This document shows positions 18,586 to 28,087 of a DNA stretch of 64,000 nt, one piece after another; the first letter of the stretch is position 1; each line of letters starts with the position of its first letter. Both the position numbers and the translations under genes were made by a program. The notes beneath the pieces were generated by a model. The model had not been told where the DNA came from and ran no database searches. It saw only the letters and a list, made by a program, of their open reading frames with translations. The DNA is from Chryseobacterium potabilaquae (GTDB lineage Bacteria; Bacteroidota; Bacteroidia; Flavobacteriales; Weeksellaceae), in contig NZ_CACVBR010000003.1 of assembly GCF_902728265.1 (NCBI RefSeq), positions 147,959 to 211,958 of the forward strand, written 5' to 3'.

Positions 18586-21474
18586 TTAGAATTCAACATT
18601 TGCTCCGATCGAAACCGTTCTAGGATTAGGATAAACACTCACACTATAAGTAGTAAGCCCCTCCGGATCGAAACCTCTCCACTTTGACCACCAAGCAAGA
18701 TTTTCACCTTGTACAAATATTTTTAAAGATTTAATAAAGCTTGAATTCAAGAATGACTTAGGAACAGTATACCCGAATGTTACCGCTTTTAATTTTACAA
18801 AAGAAGCATTAAATAGGTATCTATCGGAATCACCATCTAATCCTGTATTAGTCGCGTTCAATGCAGGCATTGATGTATGTGTATTTTCTGGAGTCCAAGA
18901 GTTCAATAAATCTGCAGATAAGTTATACTCTCCTAAAGATGTTGGATCATATAACCATGTTAACTGGTTATCAGATTTCCAAAGTCCTGCTTGATAAGAG
19001 AATAGCGCATCTAAGAAAAATCCTTTATATGCAGCATTTACCCCGAAACCTCCTTGCCATTTTGGTAAGTAGCTTTTTCCTGTTGCTCTTCTATCATTCT
19101 CAGTTGGAGATTCTGTCACATTACCATTTGCATCCAAGAATAACATATTACCGTTACTTTCATTTACTCCAACATAAGGAACTAGGTTCCACTCATATGC
19201 TGTTCCTCCAACTCTATTAATTAGTGATCCTGTTTTTTGCTCAACAGCTAGCTCTCTAATTGTATTTTTGTTATAAGATCCATTAGCAAAGAATGATAGT
19301 TTTGTATTTTCATTATTAATCAAATGATATCTCAATAATAATTCAAAACCAGTATTTCTTAGCTTACCGTTATTTCCTGTAAATGAATAAATACTTGTTG
19401 TAGCTGCAGATACATTAATTGTATTATATAAATCTCTCGTATCTTTAATATAGTAATCAAAGTTACCCTCTAACTTTCTTCCTAATAATCTAAAATCTAA
19501 ACCTACGTTAAATTGTGAAATTTTCTCCCAACGTAAATCCGCAATCCCGATTGAAGATAACGATAGACTTCCAAGCGTATTGTTATAACCTGTAGTAACA
19601 GAGTTTAATGTTCTCGTCGCATTTGGTAATGTAAAGATTGGGTTATTTCCTGCTGTTGGCGGTATCAAGTTTTGGTTACCTTGCGTTCCATAAGACGCTC
19701 TTAATTTTAATAAATCAAATGTTGAGCCTTGCATGAAGCTTTCCTGATCAAGATTCCATCTACCTGCTACTGAATAGAAAGTTGCCCATCTATAATCTTC
19801 AGCAAAACGATATGTACCATCTCTTCTTATAACCCCACTGAAACCATATTTGCTATCATAATCATAGTCAACCGTTGCAAAATAAGCAAGAGTTCCTGCA
19901 TCTACCTTTCCAGCACTTGCTGAAGGCAAATAGAAAGTCGGGTTCTGATCATTAAATCCAATATATCCTGCCCCACTCCCCGGAGACCATGTCTTAGGAT
20001 CTAAACCATTTCTCTGCTGAGTTTTTAATAAGTAATGTGCTTTTAAATAATCAAAATATAAACCAACATCTAAAGTATGTTTTTCACCTAGAGTCTTGTT
20101 ATAATTTAAATTGACAATATTATTAAAAGTCAAATCCCTAGTATTACTTAATAGCTCAAGACCTCCATATGGATTTGGCACTGCTGTAGTTGCTGATTGC
20201 GCTGCAACAGCACGAGATAACCATAAATTAGGAGACCTTGCAAACAATCTGTCTGTCACTTTATAATCAACCCCAATTCTGTTTCCTAAAGTCAAATCAT
20301 CTGTTAATTTATATGAAGCAAATGCATTAGCAAAAATACTTGTTTGATCATATCTACTTGGCATATTACCTTGCTTAAGTACATCCTCTAAAACCCAGAT
20401 TCTTTTTCCTCCTGCTGTATTTAGCTGAATTGCATTAAACAAATCATTACCTGTAGGATACAATCCTGCTGCAAGATATGGTAATCCAATAATACTACCC
20501 AACAATGGATTTTGCACTACGTTTGCACTAATATTTGTATTCGTTTCTTCGTCTAGCTGGTTTCTTCTTGAAAAGCCCAAAGCAACCTGAGCGCTATAAT
20601 TAAATCGACCATCTTTTGATTTACCATTTAGGTTATTTCTAAATGTCATTCTCTTGAAGTCAGTAGTCGGTACTAACCCACCTTGTTGCATATACCCTAA
20701 AGAAGAATACAATGTCACATTTTCACCACCAAATGTTAACCCTAGGTTATGTTGCTGTATAACATCTGCATTAAAAAATTGCTTTCTCCAATTTGTATTT
20801 ACGGATTCACTATTGATCTGTTCATCCGTCAGACCCATACCCTTCCCTACATTAGCAGCTCTTTCCAAAGTCAAAATCTGCTTTGTATCCGCCATATTAT
20901 AGTCATGATTTGGCATAAAACTTACCCCTGTTGTAGCGTCATAGGAAATTTTAAATGCAGAACCATATCTTCCTTGTTTAGTTTTAATAACAACTACTCC
21001 ATTTGCTCCTCTGTTACCATAGATAGAAGTACCTGCCGCATCTCTCAAAATGGAGATAGACTCTATATCATTCGGGTTAAGGTTTCTATATTCAGTAGCA
21101 TTTGTCTGTAGACCGTCTATTACATACAAAGGATCTGTCAATGCATTTAATGAAGACACCCCTCTTACAATAACATCAATCTTCGCAGACCCTGGAGATC
21201 CAGATGATGTTGAAACAGTAACCCCTGGAGCTGTTCCCTGAAGATTACTCATAAAGGAAGCATTCGGTCTGTTTTCCAAAAGTTCAGGCGATACAGTTGT
21301 AGAAGCTGTTACATCCTTCGCTTTCGTAGCCGTTTTGCTATATCCAAGAATTACTACCTCTTCTATTTTCGCCTCTTTGTCTTTTGTAGAGTCACTTGCT
21401 TTTTTCTGAGCAAATGCAGCTTGGCCTGTGAAAAACAGGACACCTGCTGTTAACACACGTAATTTAACATTCAT
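18586..21474 (-). CDS. SusC/RagA-family TonB-dependent outer-membrane transporter
   Basis: A 962-residue TonB-dependent transporter paired with the SusD protein. A signal peptide (about 1-22, ending AAFAQ) is followed by a short charged linker and a TonB-box-like IEEVVILGYSKT. The plug domain comes next, with the SusC signatures VSSLNALTDPLYVIDGLQ and IESISILRDAAGTSIYGNRGANGVVVIKTK. The rest is a long barrel. The usual N-terminal carboxypeptidase-D-like extension is missing, as in many flavobacterial members, which explains the short length. It is the first gene of a three-gene operon closed by a terminator at 16052-16084. Confidence 0.96.
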   Translation of the reverse strand: MNVKLRVLTAGVLFFTGQAAFAQKKASDSTKDKEAKIEEVVILGYSKTATKAKDVTASTTVSPELLENRPNASFMSNLQGTAPGVTVSTSSGSPGSAKIDVIVRGVSSLNALTDPLYVIDGLQTNATEYRNLNPNDIESISILRDAAGTSIYGNRGANGVVVIKTKQGRYGSAFKISYDATTGVSFMPNHDYNMADTKQILTLERAANVGKGMGLTDEQINSESVNTNWRKQFFNADVIQQHNLGLTFGGENVTLYSSLGYMQQGGLVPTTDFKRMTFRNNLNGKSKDGRFNYSAQVALGFSRRNQLDEETNTNISANVVQNPLLGSIIGLPYLAAGLYPTGNDLFNAIQLNTAGGKRIWVLEDVLKQGNMPSRYDQTSIFANAFASYKLTDDLTLGNRIGVDYKVTDRLFARSPNLWLSRAVAAQSATTAVPNPYGGLELLSNTRDLTFNNIVNLNYNKTLGEKHTLDVGLYFDYLKAHYLLKTQQRNGLDPKTWSPGSGAGYIGFNDQNPTFYLPSASAGKVDAGTLAYFATVDYDYDSKYGFSGVIRRDGTYRFAEDYRWATFYSVAGRWNLDQESFMQGSTFDLLKLRASYGTQGNQNLIPPTAGNNPIFTLPNATRTLNSVTTGYNNTLGSLSLSSIGIADLRWEKISQFNVGLDFRLLGRKLEGNFDYYIKDTRDLYNTINVSAATTSIYSFTGNNGKLRNTGFELLLRYHLINNENTKLSFFANGSYNKNTIRELAVEQKTGSLINRVGGTAYEWNLVPYVGVNESNGNMLFLDANGNVTESPTENDRRATGKSYLPKWQGGFGVNAAYKGFFLDALFSYQAGLWKSDNQLTWLYDPTSLGEYNLSADLLNSWTPENTHTSMPALNATNTGLDGDSDRYLFNASFVKLKAVTFGYTVPKSFLNSSFIKSLKIFVQGENLAWWSKWRGFDPEGLTTYSVSVYPNPRTVSIGANVEF

Positions 21475-21502
21475 ATTAACAAATTTTAATATATTTAATG
21501 GG

Positions 21503-21533
21503 CAAATATGTTAATAAATATTAACACTTGCAA
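21503..21533 (-). promoter_or_regulatory. Probable promoter of the SusCD operon
   Basis: TTG at 21533-21531, a 20-base spacer, and CATATTTG at 21510-21503. The latter is one base off TAnnTTTG (C for the first T). The expected transcript start leaves a leader of about 24 bases before the SusC ATG. Confidence 0.45.
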
Positions 21534-21730
21534 GTTTTTTAACTACATGGGTTAAAATTTTTTTCATTTAGAATGTTGAAAATGATGAAAAATAATCAAA
21601 AATAAACTACAAAAGACTTCTAATATTAAATAAAATGAAAAATAAGAAACATAAATAAAAAGCTTTAACATATTATAATCAAAACGAAAAATATTATTTA
21701 GATATATTATAAATTGGAAAAATATAAAAT

Positions 21731-21761
21731 AAAAAAAGCCACTTAAAAAAAGTGGCTTTTT
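21731..21761 (-). terminator. Intrinsic terminator of the rimP-nusA-infB operon
   Basis: Perfect stem AAAAAGCCACTT / AAGTGGCTTTTT with a short A-rich loop and a T run on the minus strand, 20 bases after the infB stop. Confidence 0.92.
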
Positions 21762-21781
21762 ATCTTTATAAAAAAGTAGAG

Positions 21782-24745
21782 TTATTTTAGTTTCTTCTTC
21801 ACGGCAACTTCTTCGTAAACCTCAAGAATATCACCCTCTTCTATATCATTATAACCTTTCAGGTTTAATCCGCACTCATACCCTTTCGTAACTTCTTTAA
21901 CGTCATCTTTAAAACGTTTCAAGCTTTCCAGCTCTCCATCAAATTTTACAATGCCATCACGAAGGACTCTTACCTTAGAGTTTCTAGTCACTTTTCCTGA
22001 AAGAACCATACATCCTGCAATAGTTCCTACTTTAGAAATTTTAAATATCTCTCTAATTTCTACATTTCCGATAACCTGTTCTTTAATCTCCGGGGAAAGC
22101 AATCCTTCCATTGCTTCTTTTACTTCTTCAATTGCAGCATAAATTACAGAATATGTTCTAATTTCAATTTCTTCTCTATCAGCAAGATCTTTAGCATTAG
22201 CACCTGCTCTTACATTAAACCCAATAATAATTGCATCAGAAGCCGTGGCTAAGTTAACGTCAGATTCTGTAATCTGACCTACTCCTTTATGAAGAATATT
22301 AACATTAATTTCTTCAGTAGACAATCTTTGCAATTGGTCAGATAATGCTTCAACGGATCCATCTACGTCACCCTTTAGGATAATATTTAATTCTTTGAAA
22401 TCTCCTAAGGCAATTCTTCTTCCTAATTCTTCAAGCGTTGTATGCTTTTTAGTTCTGATAGAAAGCTCTCTTTGAAGTTGTTCTCTCTTATTAGCTATAG
22501 ACTTCGCTTCACTTTCATCTTCATATACTTTAAATTTATCTCCGGCAGTAGGAGCTCCGTCTAAACCTAAAATCGTTACAGGAATAGAAGGTCCAGCTTC
22601 TTTAAGGTTCCTTCCTCTCTCATCAAGCATAGCCTTAACCTTACCATGGTTTTTACCGGCAAGAACATAATCACCCACTCTTAGGGTTCCTGTCTGCACC
22701 AGCATAGTAGAAACATATCCCCTTCCTTTATCTAATGAAGCTTCAATTACAACTCCTTGTGCATTTCTATCTGGATTAGCCTTTAGCTCAAGCATTTCCG
22801 CTTGAAGTAATACTTTTTCCAACAAAACATCTACGTTATTACCAAATTTAGCAGAGATTTCTTGCGCCTGTACATTTCCACCCCATTCTTCTACTAATAT
22901 ATTCATCCCAGAAAGTTGTTGACGAATATTATCCGGGTTAGCATTGGGTTTATCCACTTTATTGAGAGCAATAATCATGGGCACCCCTGCAGCTTGTGCG
23001 TGGGAAATAGCCTCTTTTGTTTGAGGCATTACATCATCATCGGCAGCAATTACGATAATTGCTATATCGGTAATCTGTGCACCTCTTGCTCTCATTGCCG
23101 TAAAGGCTTCGTGTCCAGGAGTATCTAAGAAAGTAATCCTTTGTCCATTTTCCAACTTCACATTGTAGGCACCAATATGCTGTGTAATTCCTCCTGATTC
23201 CCCCGCAATTACATTCGTTTTTCTAACATAATCCAATAATGAAGTTTTACCATGGTCAACATGTCCCATTACCGTAACAATCGGAGCTCTTGGAAGAAGA
23301 TCTTCTTCATTATCAATTTCGTCCTCTGCATCTGTTTCTTCAAGATCAGCATCAGAAAATTCAATTTTATACCCAAATTCATCAGCCACCAATAGTAATG
23401 TATCCGCCTCTAATCTTTGATTCATCGTAACCATTACTCCTAAAGAGAAACAAGCTGAGATTACTTCTGTTGGAGAAACATTCATTAAACTAGCTAATTC
23501 ACCTACTGTGATAAATTCTGTAACCTTCAGAGTTCTATCTTGAGCTTCAAGTTCTTGCTGGCGCTCATCTTGTTCTCTTCTGAAGTTTCTTTTATCCTTT
23601 CTGTGTTTAGCAGATTTAGACTTACCTCCTTTATTGGTTAGTTTTTCAAGAGTTTCTTTAATTTGGTTTTTAACTTGTTCATCAGTTAATTCAACAGGCA
23701 TAACCCTTTGTCCAGGTCTATTATTCTGTCCTCCTTTTTTAAATCCTCCACCTTGACCTTGAGGGCGATTCCCTTGATTATTTCCAAAACGATTACCACC
23801 ACCTTGGCCACCTTGACCCTGAGGGCGATTATTCCCTTGACCACCTTGACCTTGAGGGCGATTCCCTTGGTTTCCTCCATGAGGTCTATTTCCTCCTGGT
23901 TGATTATTGTTATTATTGGACTGGGAATTATTTCCTTGCTGGTTATTTCCTTGTTGATTATTAGGACCAGGCTTTTCAATCCTTTTTCTTTTCTTTTTGG
24001 CACCTGCTCCTTTTGATTTGTCAGCAAATTGACTGAGGTCTATTTTTTCTCCCACAATCTTAGGACCATCCAGTTTTTGATAAACTGTTTCAATCTTTTG
24101 AGGCTCCTGAGCCGGTTCCTCGAGTTTTTGAGATTCTAATTTAGTTTCAATCGGTGCTGGGGTCTCAACAACAGGTTTTGGCATTTCTTTTTTAGGCTCC
24201 ACTTTTTTTTCCTCCACTATTTTTTCCTCTGCTATTTTTTCCTCTACTTTTGGTTTATCTTTTTTTATAGGTCTATTTCTAGATTCAATTTGAGACAAGT
24301 CGATTTTATCCAGAACTTTAAATTCCTGTTTTTCAGGAGGTGTTTTTACTTCTGGAACAGGCACTACTTTTTCTTCCTTTTTTTCCTCCACCAGTTCCGG
24401 AGCAGGAACGATCTCAGGCTCTGTAGATTTAGGCTCTAAATCTATTTTACCCAAAATCTTAGTTTCAGTTTTTATATTTGCTTTAGCTCTTATTACTTCA
24501 GGTGTTTTTTTCTCTTCAATTTCCAATTTTTCTTCTGGAACTTTATTGATTACCACCTCATGGGAAGCTTTACGTTGTTCACCGTCCTTGGCAAACTCAG
24601 CCTCCAATGCAGAATATGCCGCTTCTTCTAATTGAGCGTTAGGATTAGTTTCAACATCGAATCCCTTTGATTGTAAAAACTCTACTAATCTAGATATCGA
24701 AATATTGAATTCCTTAACCGCTTTATTTAATCTAATTTTTGGCAT
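21782..24745 (-). CDS. infB: Translation initiation factor IF-2
   Basis: GTPase that places initiator tRNA on the 30S subunit. The 987-residue protein starts [28 protein letters not shown] (IF2 N-terminal helix domain). A long charged Lys/Glu/Pro region follows (about 70-255), then a Gly/Asn/Gln-rich repeat (about 263-345). The G-domain has GHVDHGKTS (Gly494), [17 protein letters not shown] and NKVDK. Domains II-IV are complete to the LEVYEEV end. It is the last gene of rimP-nusA-infB, 79 bases after nusA, and ends in a strong terminator. Confidence 0.98.
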   Translation of the reverse strand: MPKIRLNKAVKEFNISISRLVEFLQSKGFDVETNPNAQLEEAAYSALEAEFAKDGEQRKASHEVVINKVPEEKLEIEEKKTPEVIRAKANIKTETKILGKIDLEPKSTEPEIVPAPELVEEKKEEKVVPVPEVKTPPEKQEFKVLDKIDLSQIESRNRPIKKDKPKVEEKIAEEKIVEEKKVEPKKEMPKPVVETPAPIETKLESQKLEEPAQEPQKIETVYQKLDGPKIVGEKIDLSQFADKSKGAGAKKKRKRIEKPGPNNQQGNNQQGNNSQSNNNNNQPGGNRPHGGNQGNRPQGQGGQGNNRPQGQGGQGGGNRFGNNQGNRPQGQGGGFKKGGQNNRPGQRVMPVELTDEQVKNQIKETLEKLTNKGGKSKSAKHRKDKRNFRREQDERQQELEAQDRTLKVTEFITVGELASLMNVSPTEVISACFSLGVMVTMNQRLEADTLLLVADEFGYKIEFSDADLEETDAEDEIDNEEDLLPRAPIVTVMGHVDHGKTSLLDYVRKTNVIAGESGGITQHIGAYNVKLENGQRITFLDTPGHEAFTAMRARGAQITDIAIIVIAADDDVMPQTKEAISHAQAAGVPMIIALNKVDKPNANPDNIRQQLSGMNILVEEWGGNVQAQEISAKFGNNVDVLLEKVLLQAEMLELKANPDRNAQGVVIEASLDKGRGYVSTMLVQTGTLRVGDYVLAGKNHGKVKAMLDERGRNLKEAGPSIPVTILGLDGAPTAGDKFKVYEDESEAKSIANKREQLQRELSIRTKKHTTLEELGRRIALGDFKELNIILKGDVDGSVEALSDQLQRLSTEEINVNILHKGVGQITESDVNLATASDAIIIGFNVRAGANAKDLADREEIEIRTYSVIYAAIEEVKEAMEGLLSPEIKEQVIGNVEIREIFKISKVGTIAGCMVLSGKVTRNSKVRVLRDGIVKFDGELESLKRFKDDVKEVTKGYECGLNLKGYNDIEEGDILEVYEEVAVKKKLK
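23755..23875 (-). repeat. In-gene repeat encoding the IF-2 Gly/Asn/Gln-rich tract
   Basis: At least three imperfect direct copies of a unit containing the plus-strand core CTTGAGGGCGATT (or CCTGAGGGCGATT), at about 23758, 23817 and 23850. Each encodes variants of [10 protein letters not shown]. The frame is kept, so copy number can vary without breaking the gene. Confidence 0.7.
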
Positions 24746-24824
24746 TTATATTATTTACTGTTTTTTAATTCTTAAAATTAAAGTATTTCTTTTTTACTGT
24801 TTATTAAAATTTATTTAAAAAATC

Positions 24825-26060
24825 CTAATCTTCAAACTCTTCTCTTAGAACACGTTTTACTTCCTCAATCGTTTCCTCTTCCAGGTCAACCATATTTAAA
24901 AGACTTTCCGTTTCCTTATCCAATACAGATTTTGCAGTAGTAAGACCTACTTTCTTAAACTCATCCAAAATCCACTGCTCGATATCGTCATTAAATTCTT
25001 TCAATTCAACATCGTCATCTTCGCTGGATTCTCTATGTACATCAATTTCATAACCTGTCAACCAAGAAGCCAGTTTTATGTTTTGTCCTTGCTTTCCAAT
25101 CACTTTCGAGATTTCTTCAACCGGCGTATAAACCAACGCATAGTTTCCATTCTCATTAATGTCAATCTTATTAATCGTAACATTTCCTAAAGCTCTCTTC
25201 ACCAAGATTTCAGGGTTTTTCGACCACTGAATCACATCGATGTTTTCATTTCTCAACTCTCTTACAACTCCATGAATTCTAGATCCTTTAACACCCACAC
25301 AAGCACCCACCGGATCAATTCTATCATCATAAGCATCTACAGCAATCTTAGCCTTTTCTCCAGGAATTCTTACTACTTTTTTCAAAATAATAGTTCCATC
25401 CTGAATTTCAGGAATTTCTAATTCTAATAACTTCTCCAAAAATTTAGGAGCTGTTCTAGAAATAATAATCTGCGGCTTCGATCCTTTAAAATCTACTGTT
25501 TCTACAATAGCTCTGATATTTTCACCTTTTTTAAAGAAATCAGAAGGAATTTGATTTTCTTTTGGCAAAATAAATTCATTTCCTTCATCGTCTAATAAAA
25601 TAACATGCTTATGACGAATATGATGAATTTCTCCCACCACAATTTCTCCAATTCTATCTTTAAACTGCTCATACAACATAGCATTATTATGCTCCTGCAA
25701 TTTTGTTGCTAAAATTTGCTTCAATGTAAGAATGTTTCTTCTTCCCAACTGAGCTACAGGAATCTCCATTGTATATTCTTCTCCCACTTCAAAAGTAGAA
25801 TCAATTTTTTTAGCTTCTGAAATTTCAATTTCCAAATCATCATCTTCAGACATTTCATCCTCTACAATCGTTTTATTCAAGAATATCTGAAAATCGCCTT
25901 TATCAGGATTCACAATCACATCAAAATGGTCATCCGAATCAAATCTTTTTCTTAAAAGTGTTTTCAATGAATCTTCAATAATCGCCATAAGATCAATTTT
26001 ACTGATCCCTTTTTCGTCTTTAAAATCACCAAAGGATTCAATCAACGCTATATTATCCAT
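24825..26060 (-). CDS. nusA: Transcription termination/antitermination factor NusA
   Basis: RNA-polymerase-associated factor controlling pausing, termination and antitermination. The 411-residue protein has the N-terminal NusA domain (MDNIALIESFGDFKDEKGISKIDLMAIIEDSL), an S1 domain and two KH domains. KH landmarks are DPVGACVGVKGSRIHGVVREL and EEISKVIGKQGQNIKLASWLTGYEIDV. It lacks the long C-terminal acidic repeats of E. coli NusA, as usual outside proteobacteria. It lies 16 bases after rimP and upstream of infB, the classic order. Confidence 0.98.
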   Translation of the reverse strand: MDNIALIESFGDFKDEKGISKIDLMAIIEDSLKTLLRKRFDSDDHFDVIVNPDKGDFQIFLNKTIVEDEMSEDDDLEIEISEAKKIDSTFEVGEEYTMEIPVAQLGRRNILTLKQILATKLQEHNNAMLYEQFKDRIGEIVVGEIHHIRHKHVILLDDEGNEFILPKENQIPSDFFKKGENIRAIVETVDFKGSKPQIIISRTAPKFLEKLLELEIPEIQDGTIILKKVVRIPGEKAKIAVDAYDDRIDPVGACVGVKGSRIHGVVRELRNENIDVIQWSKNPEILVKRALGNVTINKIDINENGNYALVYTPVEEISKVIGKQGQNIKLASWLTGYEIDVHRESSEDDDVELKEFNDDIEQWILDEFKKVGLTTAKSVLDKETESLLNMVDLEEETIEEVKRVLREEFED

Positions 26061-26076
26061 TTATCTCTTTTCTTTT

Positions 26077-26544
26077 TTAAAATTTAATTACTACTAATGC
26101 TTTTTTTATCTCAGAATAAGGAATTTCTTTTTCCTCCTCCACATCTACCTTACCTTTACCAATATCTTTTGGTTTTCTATAGCGTAAAAGAAGAGTGATT
26201 TTTTCTTCATCTACTTTTGTCAATTCGCCTTCTACTTCGGAAGTATTATGGAGTAAAACTTCAATATATCTTCCTATATTTTTTGTAAATTGTCTTGGAC
26301 TTGAAAGAGGTTCACTTAATCCTGCAGACATTACCTGAAGACTAAAATCATGCTCTTCCCTATCCATATTAAATTCAATAGCCCTACTTGCATCCAAACA
26401 ATCTTGAAGAGAAACACCATTGTCTCCATCCAAAATCACGGTAATATCATCTCCTGTAGAAATCTTTAGATCAATCAAAAATAAATCTTTTCTGGTTTCC
26501 AGAAATTCATTTAATAATTCTTCAATTCTTTTTCTAAACTCCAT
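26077..26544 (-). CDS. rimP: Ribosome maturation factor RimP
   Basis: Assists late 30S assembly. The 155-residue protein has the family's N-terminal alpha/beta part (LFLIDLKISTGDDITVILDGDNGVSLQDCLDASRAIE) and the motif SAGLSEPLSSPRQFTKNIGRYIEV. An SH3-like C-terminal domain follows. It is the first gene of the rimP-nusA-infB operon. The leader contains a strong promoter and a terminator-like hairpin (26575-26599). Confidence 0.95.
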   Translation of the reverse strand: MEFRKRIEELLNEFLETRKDLFLIDLKISTGDDITVILDGDNGVSLQDCLDASRAIEFNMDREEHDFSLQVMSAGLSEPLSSPRQFTKNIGRYIEVLLHNTSEVEGELTKVDEEKITLLLRYRKPKDIGKGKVDVEEEKEIPYSEIKKALVVIKF

Positions 26545-26556
26545 AACATAAACTAA

Positions 26557-26622
26557 TCATGATTTACTTGTACGAAAAAAGGCTTTCTTCCGAAGCCTTC
26601 CCATTTTTTTCCGTAAATCCAT
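26557..26622 (-). other. Possible leader peptide ORF upstream of rimP
   Basis: A 21-codon frame, ATG at 26622 to TGA, encoding a very basic peptide (begins MDLRKKMGRLRKKAFFR). It runs straight through the leader hairpin. The predicted transcript start is near 26620, so the first ATG may not be transcribed. The second in-frame ATG (26604) would still give a 15-residue peptide. Coding is unproven. Confidence 0.25.
26575..26599 (-). promoter_or_regulatory. Terminator-like hairpin (attenuator candidate) in the rimP-nusA-infB leader
   Basis: On the minus strand AAGGCTT / AAGCCTT with a 7-base loop, followed directly by six T. It has the shape of an intrinsic terminator but lies between the operon promoter and the rimP start. 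It can therefore only act as an attenuator of this operon. Confidence 0.65.
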
Positions 26623-26624
26623 TG

Positions 26625-26655
26625 CAAATATACAATTTTTTATTATACAATCAAA
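26625..26655 (-). promoter_or_regulatory. Promoter of rimP-nusA-infB
   Basis: TTTG at 26655-26652, exactly 19 bases of spacer, and TATATTTG at 26632-26625. This is a full match to the Bacteroidota consensus TTTG-N19/20-TAnnTTTG. The transcript would start near 26620, leaving a leader of about 75 bases. Confidence 0.78.
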
Positions 26656-26729
26656 ATCAACTTATTATCAAAAAGGCAAGAAAAGAGCCTTTTCCATCAA
26701 ATTAAAGAATAGAGTGAAAGTATTTTTAT

Positions 26730-26737
26730 TATTTTTG
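26730..26737 (+). promoter_or_regulatory. Candidate -7 box (TATTTTTG) of the polysaccharide locus
   Basis: Matches TAnnTTTG. Its final G is the first base of an upstream in-frame GTG, so the real ugd start must lie downstream. No -33 TTTG at the right distance. Confidence 0.45.
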
Positions 26738-26766
26738 TGAATAGAATTATTAAAAAAAAATACATT

Positions 26767-28080
26767 TTGAACATAACAATTGTAGGAACAGGCTATGTAG
26801 GACTAGTCACAGGAACCACCCTAGCAGAACTTGGTAATTCAGTATACTGTGTAGACATCGATGAAAAAAAGGTAGAGGGAATGAAAAGTGGCATTGTTCC
26901 CATCTATGAACCCAACCTTGAGGAAATGTTTCTTAGAAACATTCAAGCACAAAGATTATTTTTCACCACAGACTTAAAAGAAGCCTTAGATAAAAGCGAA
27001 GTGATTTATCTTGCTTTACCAACGCCTCCCGGAGAGGATGGCTCGGCAGATCTTTCATATGTGTTAAAAGTAGCTAACGATATTGGGGAAATGATCACCG
27101 AATATAAGGTAATTGTGAATAAAAGTACAGTTCCTGTAGGAACAGCAGATAAAGTAAAAGAAGTCATTCTTTCCAAAACTCATATTCCTTTCGATGTAGT
27201 TTCAAATCCGGAATTTCTAAGAGAAGGTTTTGCTGTAGAGGATTCTATGAATCCCGCCAGAGTGGTAGTAGGATCTAGTTCTGAAAAGGCAAAAGAGGTG
27301 ATGTCTAAAATTTATCAACCATTTACCAATACAGGAGTTCCCATTATTTTCATGGATGAAAAATCCTCTGAACTTACCAAATACGCATCCAACTCATTTC
27401 TGGCAGTAAAAATAACATTCATGAATGAAATTGCCAATTATTGTGAAAAAGTAGGGGCCGATGTTGATAAAGTACGTCTTGGAATGGGAAGTGATGACCG
27501 AATAGGCAATAGATTTTTATTCCCGGGCATTGGATATGGTGGAAGCTGTTTTCCTAAGGATGTAAAAGCCTTAATAAAATCAGGAAAAGACGAAAAATTC
27601 CATTTCCAAATCCTAGAAGCTACTGAAAACGTAAACGCAGCTCAGAAAATCATTCTCATTTCAGAAATAGAGAAATATTTTGGCGGCAATATAAAAGGAA
27701 AAACTATTGCTGTTTGGGGATTAGCATTTAAAGCTAATACTGACGATATCCGAGAAGCGTCCTCTTTAGACAACATTAAAATCTTACTTGAGAAAGGAGC
27801 AAATATTATTGCATATGATGTAGTTGCTGAAAATAACGTTCAAAAACTTATTGGGAATACTATAAAATATGCAAAAAGCATGTACGAGGCATTAGAAAAT
27901 GCAGATGCTTTATTTATCGCAACCGAATGGCCCGAGTTTAAAAACCCAAACTTTGATTTGATGGCCGAAAAAATGAAGAATAAAGTGATTTTTGACGGAA
28001 GAAACATGTATCCTTTGGAAATCCCTGAACAAAATGGTTTTTTCTATAAAAGTATAGGAAGAAAAACGATATTAAATTGA
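26767..28080 (+). CDS. ugd: UDP-glucose 6-dehydrogenase (nucleotide-sugar dehydrogenase)
   Basis: Oxidises a UDP-hexose, probably UDP-glucose, to the uronic acid with two NAD+. The Rossmann start is NITIVGTGYVGLVTG. The catalytic Cys261 is in GYGGSCFPKD, the Lys of the hinge region is present, and the C-terminal UDP-binding domain is complete. The frame is open from GTG 26737, but that codon overlaps a promoter box and adds NRIIKKKYI. The TTG at 26767 gives the family's normal N-terminus and 438 residues, so it is preferred. First gene of the surface polysaccharide locus, 7 bases before rfbB. Confidence 0.94.
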   Translation: MNITIVGTGYVGLVTGTTLAELGNSVYCVDIDEKKVEGMKSGIVPIYEPNLEEMFLRNIQAQRLFFTTDLKEALDKSEVIYLALPTPPGEDGSADLSYVLKVANDIGEMITEYKVIVNKSTVPVGTADKVKEVILSKTHIPFDVVSNPEFLREGFAVEDSMNPARVVVGSSSEKAKEVMSKIYQPFTNTGVPIIFMDEKSSELTKYASNSFLAVKITFMNEIANYCEKVGADVDKVRLGMGSDDRIGNRFLFPGIGYGGSCFPKDVKALIKSGKDEKFHFQILEATENVNAAQKIILISEIEKYFGGNIKGKTIAVWGLAFKANTDDIREASSLDNIKILLEKGANIIAYDVVAENNVQKLIGNTIKYAKSMYEALENADALFIATEWPEFKNPNFDLMAEKMKNKVIFDGRNMYPLEIPEQNGFFYKSIGRKTILN

Positions 28081-28087
28081 AAATATA

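Larger units (their letters stand above)
21475..21781. other. Intergenic region upstream of SusC
   Basis: 307 very AT-rich bases. Contains a likely SusC promoter at its left and the infB terminator at its right. No ORF or RNA gene recognised in the middle. Confidence 0.5.

Noticed and set aside
18861..19220. 119-codon plus-strand ORF inside the SusC gene
   Set aside because: Antisense shadow of the barrel region; the SusC frame is fully supported by motifs.
23686..24027. 113-codon minus-strand ORF inside infB
   Set aside because: A shifted-frame reading of the IF-2 repeat region, giving a low-complexity Ile/Lys/Val sequence.
26545..26736. tRNA gene before rimP, as in E. coli (metY)
   Set aside because: No cloverleaf or CCA end; the only stem is the terminator-like hairpin.
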